DNA of 9,732 nucleotides from Synechococcaceae cyanobacterium (GTDB taxonomy: Bacteria > Cyanobacteriota > Cyanobacteriia > PCC-6307 > Cyanobiaceae): NCBI GenBank assembly GCA_947460085.1, contig CANHGA010000062.1:1-9732 (forward strand), written 5' to 3'. Positions 7,180 through 9,732 of this stretch are shown piece by piece. Both the position numbers and the translations under genes were made by a program. Position 1 is the first letter of the stretch. Every line of letters begins with the position of its first letter. Below the pieces are notes generated by a model. That model did no database searches. It saw only the letters and a program-made list of their open reading frames with translations, and was not told the origin of the DNA.

Positions 7180-8197
7180 CCTCTTGGTAGTTGCTCATTA
7201 GGCGCAATTTCATGATCGCCTTCGATTCGAGCTGCCGCACCCGCTCGCGGGACACATTGATCAAACGGCCGATCTCGGCGAGGGTCAGGGGTTCGGCGCC
7301 CTCAAGGCCAAAGCGCAGCTTGATGATCTTTTGTTCCCGCTCGTTGAGTTGGGCCATCCAGGCGCCCAGGTGCTCCTTTTGCAGGTGCCGGTCCATGGAG
7401 TCCATGTGCTGGTTGCTGGCCGGGTCAGCAATCAACTCGCCAAGGGTGCTGCGGTCTTCGTCGCCGCGGGCGTGGGCATCTAAGGATGCGCAGGGGGCGC
7501 TTTGGGTGATGAGCTCTTCGAGCTCCTCTGGCTGCATGTCCATGGCGTGGGACAGCTCCAGCCGGTTGGGTTGGCGGCCGAGCCGGTGGGACAACTCGCG
7601 GCTGATGCGCCGCATCTTCGACAGCTTTTCACTGATGTGAATGGGCAGGCGAATGGTGCGAGCGCTGTTGTCGATGGCCCGGGTCATGCCTTGGCGAATC
7701 CACCAATAGGCATAGGTCGAAAACTTGTAGCCCATGGCGGGGTCAAATTTGTCGACAGCCCGCTCCAGGCCGATGGCCCCTTCTTGAACCAGATCGAGTA
7801 ATTCGAGACCTTGGTTTTGATACTTCTTGGCCACGCTGACAACGAGGCGCAGGTTGGCGGCCATCATGCGGTCCCGGGCCCGTTGGGCCATGCGCAGTTG
7901 GCGTTTGTGTTTGGGGGTGCGCTCTGCGGCGTCAACGTCGAGCAAAAGTTTGCCGGCTTGCACATGGTGGGCAAGCTCAATTTCTTCGGCGGCTGTCAGC
8001 AGGGGCACCCGTCCAATGGTGCTCAAATACCAGCCAATTGAATCGGCGCTAAGGCGACCACCCTGGCGTGGTCCTGTTGGCTTGGCTGAAGGCTTGGTTG
8101 ATGGTTTTGCAGGACCATCAAGGGCCATCAACGATGGTTCCGGTTTCTTGACCTTGGGTAAACCAGGGTCAGAAACGGAATGCAAAGGCGTCCCCAC
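7172..8197 (-). CDS. RNA polymerase sigma factor, sigma-70 family, RpoD-like group 2
   Basis: This 341-residue sigma factor directs RNA polymerase to promoters. Region 1.2 is at about 52-80 (DSIGWYLSTIGRVPLL); region 2 at about 109-190 includes NLRLVVSVAKKYQ, LDLVQEGAIGL, the core- and -10-binding YKFSTYAYWWIRQ and ARTIRLP; region 3 spans about 191-258; region 4 at about 284-332 has LNEREQKIIKLRFG and the helix-turn-helix ending SRERVRQLE that reads -35 elements. Region 1.1 and the long non-conserved insert of primary sigma factors are missing, which with the short length marks group 2 (cyanobacterial SigB/C/D/E type), used in stress, nutrient or light-dark responses. The N-terminus is Lys/Pro-rich with a KPSTKPSAKP near-repeat. 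GTG 8197 is supported by GGAG (8208-8205) seven bases upstream; ATG at residue 24 is an alternative. It lies downstream of ppk1 and directly upstream of the VTE5-like gene. The exact subtype is not assigned. Confidence 0.95.
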   Translation of the reverse strand: MGTPLHSVSDPGLPKVKKPEPSLMALDGPAKPSTKPSAKPTGPRQGGRLSADSIGWYLSTIGRVPLLTAAEEIELAHHVQAGKLLLDVDAAERTPKHKRQLRMAQRARDRMMAANLRLVVSVAKKYQNQGLELLDLVQEGAIGLERAVDKFDPAMGYKFSTYAYWWIRQGMTRAIDNSARTIRLPIHISEKLSKMRRISRELSHRLGRQPNRLELSHAMDMQPEELEELITQSAPCASLDAHARGDEDRSTLGELIADPASNQHMDSMDRHLQKEHLGAWMAQLNEREQKIIKLRFGLEGAEPLTLAEIGRLINVSRERVRQLESKAIMKLRLMSNYQEAA

Positions 8198-8204
8198 ACC
8201 CTAG

Positions 8205-8208
8205 CTCC
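8205..8208 (-). promoter_or_regulatory. Shine-Dalgarno of the sigma-factor gene
   Basis: GGAG on the minus strand stands seven bases before the GTG at 8197. It is the clearest ribosome-binding site in the window and decides for the GTG over the in-frame ATG 23 codons downstream. Confidence 0.65.
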
Positions 8209-8224
8209 GAATTGATTTGTCTTT

Positions 8225-8233
8225 AATGTAGCA
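8225..8233 (-). promoter_or_regulatory. Candidate extended -10 promoter for the sigma-factor gene
   Basis: TGCTACATT on the minus strand fits the extended -10 form TGnTAnnnT. Transcription would start near 8218 and give a leader of about 20 bases, consistent with the Shine-Dalgarno at 8205-8208. No good -35 hexamer lies at 16-18 bases. The element overlaps the dyad TGTAG-CA-CTACA (8227-8238). It sits in the locally AT-richest part of this gap. Confidence 0.35.
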
Positions 8234-8238
8234 CTACA
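8227..8238. promoter_or_regulatory. Dyad TGTAG-nn-CTACA over the candidate -10
   Basis: A perfect 5-bp inverted repeat with a 2-base centre overlaps the extended -10 candidate. A protein bound there would block polymerase, so it is a possible repressor operator; it is short enough to be chance. Confidence 0.3.
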
Positions 8239-8243
8239 CCTAG

Positions 8244-8273
8244 GAATGGAAGGTTATGAATTGGAAGACTTCC
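8244..8273. repeat. Direct repeats GAATGGAAG / GAATTGGAAG with an attached dyad
   Basis: GAATGGAAG (8244-8252) recurs as GAATTGGAAG (8258-8267). The second copy is the left arm of the perfect inverted repeat GGAAG-A-CTTCC (8263-8273). Located about 15-45 bases upstream of the candidate -10, they could be activator sites for the sigma-factor gene. Confidence 0.35.
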
Positions 8274-8274
8274 T

Positions 8275-8300
8275 GCATCGCTAACGGTGTCAACCGATGC
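8275..8300 (-). promoter_or_regulatory. Inverted repeat enclosing a perfect TTGACA hexamer
   Basis: GCATCG and CGATGC (8275-8280, 8295-8300) form a perfect 6-bp inverted repeat with a 14-base spacer. Inside it, on the minus strand, lies consensus -35 TTGACA (8293-8288), but no acceptable -10 follows at 16-18 bases. It begins 40 bases past the ppk1 stop, so as RNA it could also be a hairpin in the ppk1 3' region; no T-run follows. Confidence 0.35.
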
Positions 8301-8339
8301 CGCAGATTGGCTGGCTGAGTGTTGGCCTCGGCCCAGTCT

Positions 8340-9732
8340 TCAGGTTTGGGGCATTAGGCCGCCCCGCCATCGCTTGATCAGAGCCTGTTGCACGAGCTGG
8401 TTTTCCCCTTCCAATTGTTGTTGGTGGAAGCTTCCATCGGAGGCCATATGCCAGGCCCCGCTGTCGTTTAGATAGAGGCTGAGAAGCTCTTCCAGTTGGC
8501 TTCTGAGCCGGGGTTCATCGATTGGGGCGACGGCTTCGACGCGTCGATCCAGGTTGCGGGCCATCCAATCGGCGCTACCGATGAACAGCTCTGGGTTGCC
8601 CCCATTGGCGAACCAGAACAGACGGGAATGCTCGAGGAACTGGCCAATCACGCTCACCACTTGAATGTGGTCGCTAATGCCTTCGACGCACGGACGCAGG
8701 CTGCACATGCCCCGCACGATCAGTTCAATGTGCACGCCGGCCTGGGAGGCTTCGTAGAGCAGGGCAATGAGGCTGGGGTCGGTGAGGGCATTCATTTTTG
8801 CCCGGATGTGGCCCCCCTCGCCCGCCTGGGCATGGGCGATTTCCCGGCGGATGAGGTCCTGCATGCGGCTGCGCAGGGTGACCGGTGCCACTAGCAATTT
8901 GCGGAAGCTCTGTTGCTTCGAAAAGCCGGTGAGGTAATTGAACAGCTCCACCAGGTCGGCTCCGAAGTCGGGGTTGGCGGTCAGCAGGCCCAGGTCGGTG
9001 TAGAGCCTTGAGGTTTTGGAGTTGTAGTTGCCAGTGCCGATGTGCACGTAGCTGTTGAGACGCTCCTTTTCCTTGCGGACCACCAACAGGATCTTGGTGT
9101 GGGTTTTCAGACCCAGGACGCCGTAGACCACATGGACGCCGGAACTTTCCAGTTGCTTGGCCCACTGGATGTTGTTGTCTTCATCAAAGCGGGCCTTGAG
9201 CTCCACCAAGGCCATCACCTGTTTGCCGTTTTCGGCCGCCCGAATCAGGGCCGCCACGATCGGCGAATTGCTGGAGGTGCGGTACAGCGTCATCTTGATG
9301 GCGAGCACCGCCGGGTCATCGGCCGCTTGGTTGAGGAATTCCTCAACGGAGGTGGAGAAGAGGTCGTAGGGGTGCTGCAGGAGCACGTCGCCCCGGCGGA
9401 TCACCGAGAAGATGCTTTCGAATTCCTCAGTTTTGAGGGAGCCATCTTCCAGCTTGCTTTTTTGGGTGCGGGCTAGGGCGGGGGGGGTGCGGCCCTTGTG
9501 GGGCTTGGCCTTGAGGTGGGGCACAGGTAAGGCCATCAACTCCATCAGGTCATCGAGACCGAGGGGGCCATTGATGCGATACACGTCTTCCGGTTCCACC
9601 GACATGCCCTCCATCAGCACCTGCATCACCGCCTCGGGCATCTCGTTGGCGACTTCCAGCCGCACCACTTCCCCGCCCCGGCGGCGTTTGCGCAGCCCCT
9701 CCTCGAGGGCCTCCATCAGGTCATCGGCCTCC
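8340..9732 (-). CDS. ppk1: Polyphosphate kinase 1, N-terminus cut by window edge
   Basis: PPK1 reversibly moves the terminal phosphate of ATP onto inorganic polyphosphate, building phosphate and energy reserves. The visible 463 residues are the C-terminal two thirds of a protein usually about 690-710 long; the frame is open at the right edge, so the ATG at 9716 is internal. The autophosphorylated histidine is in HIGTGNYN (codon 9044-9042) and the second catalytic histidine in LEHSR (codon 8630-8628). Other family hallmarks are LLQHPYDLFSTSVEEFL, IKMTLYRT, VMALVELKARFDE, GLKTHTKILLV, TDLGLLTANP, LIVRGMCSLRP and FIGSADWMARNLDRR. The C-terminus is complete and ends at a TGA (8342-8340). The sigma-factor gene follows on the same strand after 142 bases. 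The gap holds a candidate promoter, so the two genes need not share a transcript. No truncation or missing key residue is apparent in the visible part. Confidence 0.97.
   Translation of the reverse strand, partial: EADDLMEALEEGLRKRRRGGEVVRLEVANEMPEAVMQVLMEGMSVEPEDVYRINGPLGLDDLMELMALPVPHLKAKPHKGRTPPALARTQKSKLEDGSLKTEEFESIFSVIRRGDVLLQHPYDLFSTSVEEFLNQAADDPAVLAIKMTLYRTSSNSPIVAALIRAAENGKQVMALVELKARFDEDNNIQWAKQLESSGVHVVYGVLGLKTHTKILLVVRKEKERLNSYVHIGTGNYNSKTSRLYTDLGLLTANPDFGADLVELFNYLTGFSKQQSFRKLLVAPVTLRSRMQDLIRREIAHAQAGEGGHIRAKMNALTDPSLIALLYEASQAGVHIELIVRGMCSLRPCVEGISDHIQVVSVIGQFLEHSRLFWFANGGNPELFIGSADWMARNLDRRVEAVAPIDEPRLRSQLEELLSLYLNDSGAWHMASDGSFHQQQLEGENQLVQQALIKRWRGGLMPQT

Noticed and set aside
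8251..8258. PHO-box-like octamer CATAACCT (minus strand) near ppk1 and the sigma gene
   Set aside because: One octamer matches the cyanobacterial PHO-box repeat in 7 of 8 positions, but the neighbouring octamers at the required 11-base period do not match, so a SphR/PhoB site is not supported.
1..9732. HIP1 octamers (GCGATCGC), a common cyanobacterial repeat
   Set aside because: I found only near matches (for example GCGATCGT near 1611 and CGATCGCT near 6332) and no perfect copy by eye.

Overview
The window is a compact, GC-rich stretch of chromosome, almost certainly from a unicellular picocyanobacterium of the Synechococcus/Cyanobium type. The grounds are a bacterial AcnB-type aconitase, a phytol/dolichol-kinase-like membrane protein of the VTE5 family, a group-2 RpoD-like sigma factor, a PPK1 polyphosphate kinase and a cyanobacterial-looking radical SAM protein. 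Gene spacing is tight and Shine-Dalgarno signals are mostly weak. The assignment rests on gene content and remembered family sequences, not on a search.

Layout from left to right. (1) 1-925, minus: the N-terminal part of a subtilisin-like serine protease, cut by the left edge before its catalytic serine. (2) 967-2547, minus: a radical SAM protein whose real N-terminus probably lies further upstream. (3) 2608-5223, minus: aconitate hydratase 2 (acnB). (4) 5224-5386: a divergent promoter region. (5) 5387-6457, plus: DAHP synthase, first enzyme of the shikimate pathway. (6) 6469-7161, minus: a phytol/dolichol kinase family membrane protein, convergent with the DAHP synthase gene. (7) 7172-8197, minus: a group-2 sigma-70 factor. 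(8) 8198-8339: a regulatory gap with several dyads. (9) 8340-9732, minus: the C-terminal two thirds of polyphosphate kinase 1, cut by the right edge. No tRNA, rRNA, insertion sequence, CRISPR array or gene-free stretch over 300 bases was seen.

The minus-strand genes form two probable transcription groups: acnB, radical SAM and perhaps the protease; and sigma factor with phytol kinase, downstream of ppk1. Functionally the window mixes TCA-cycle carbon flow, aromatic precursor synthesis, phosphate storage, isoprenoid/tocopherol salvage and stress-type transcription control. It reads as ordinary core genome, and I found no convincing new multi-gene system.

The points most worth checking are at gene boundaries. 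The radical SAM frame follows the acnB stop codon directly, in the same frame, with no ATG, GTG or TTG before about 20 apparently coding codons. A hairpin spans the sigma-factor stop and reaches to just before the kinase start. Several dyads, plus an isolated perfect -35 hexamer, lie upstream of the sigma factor.
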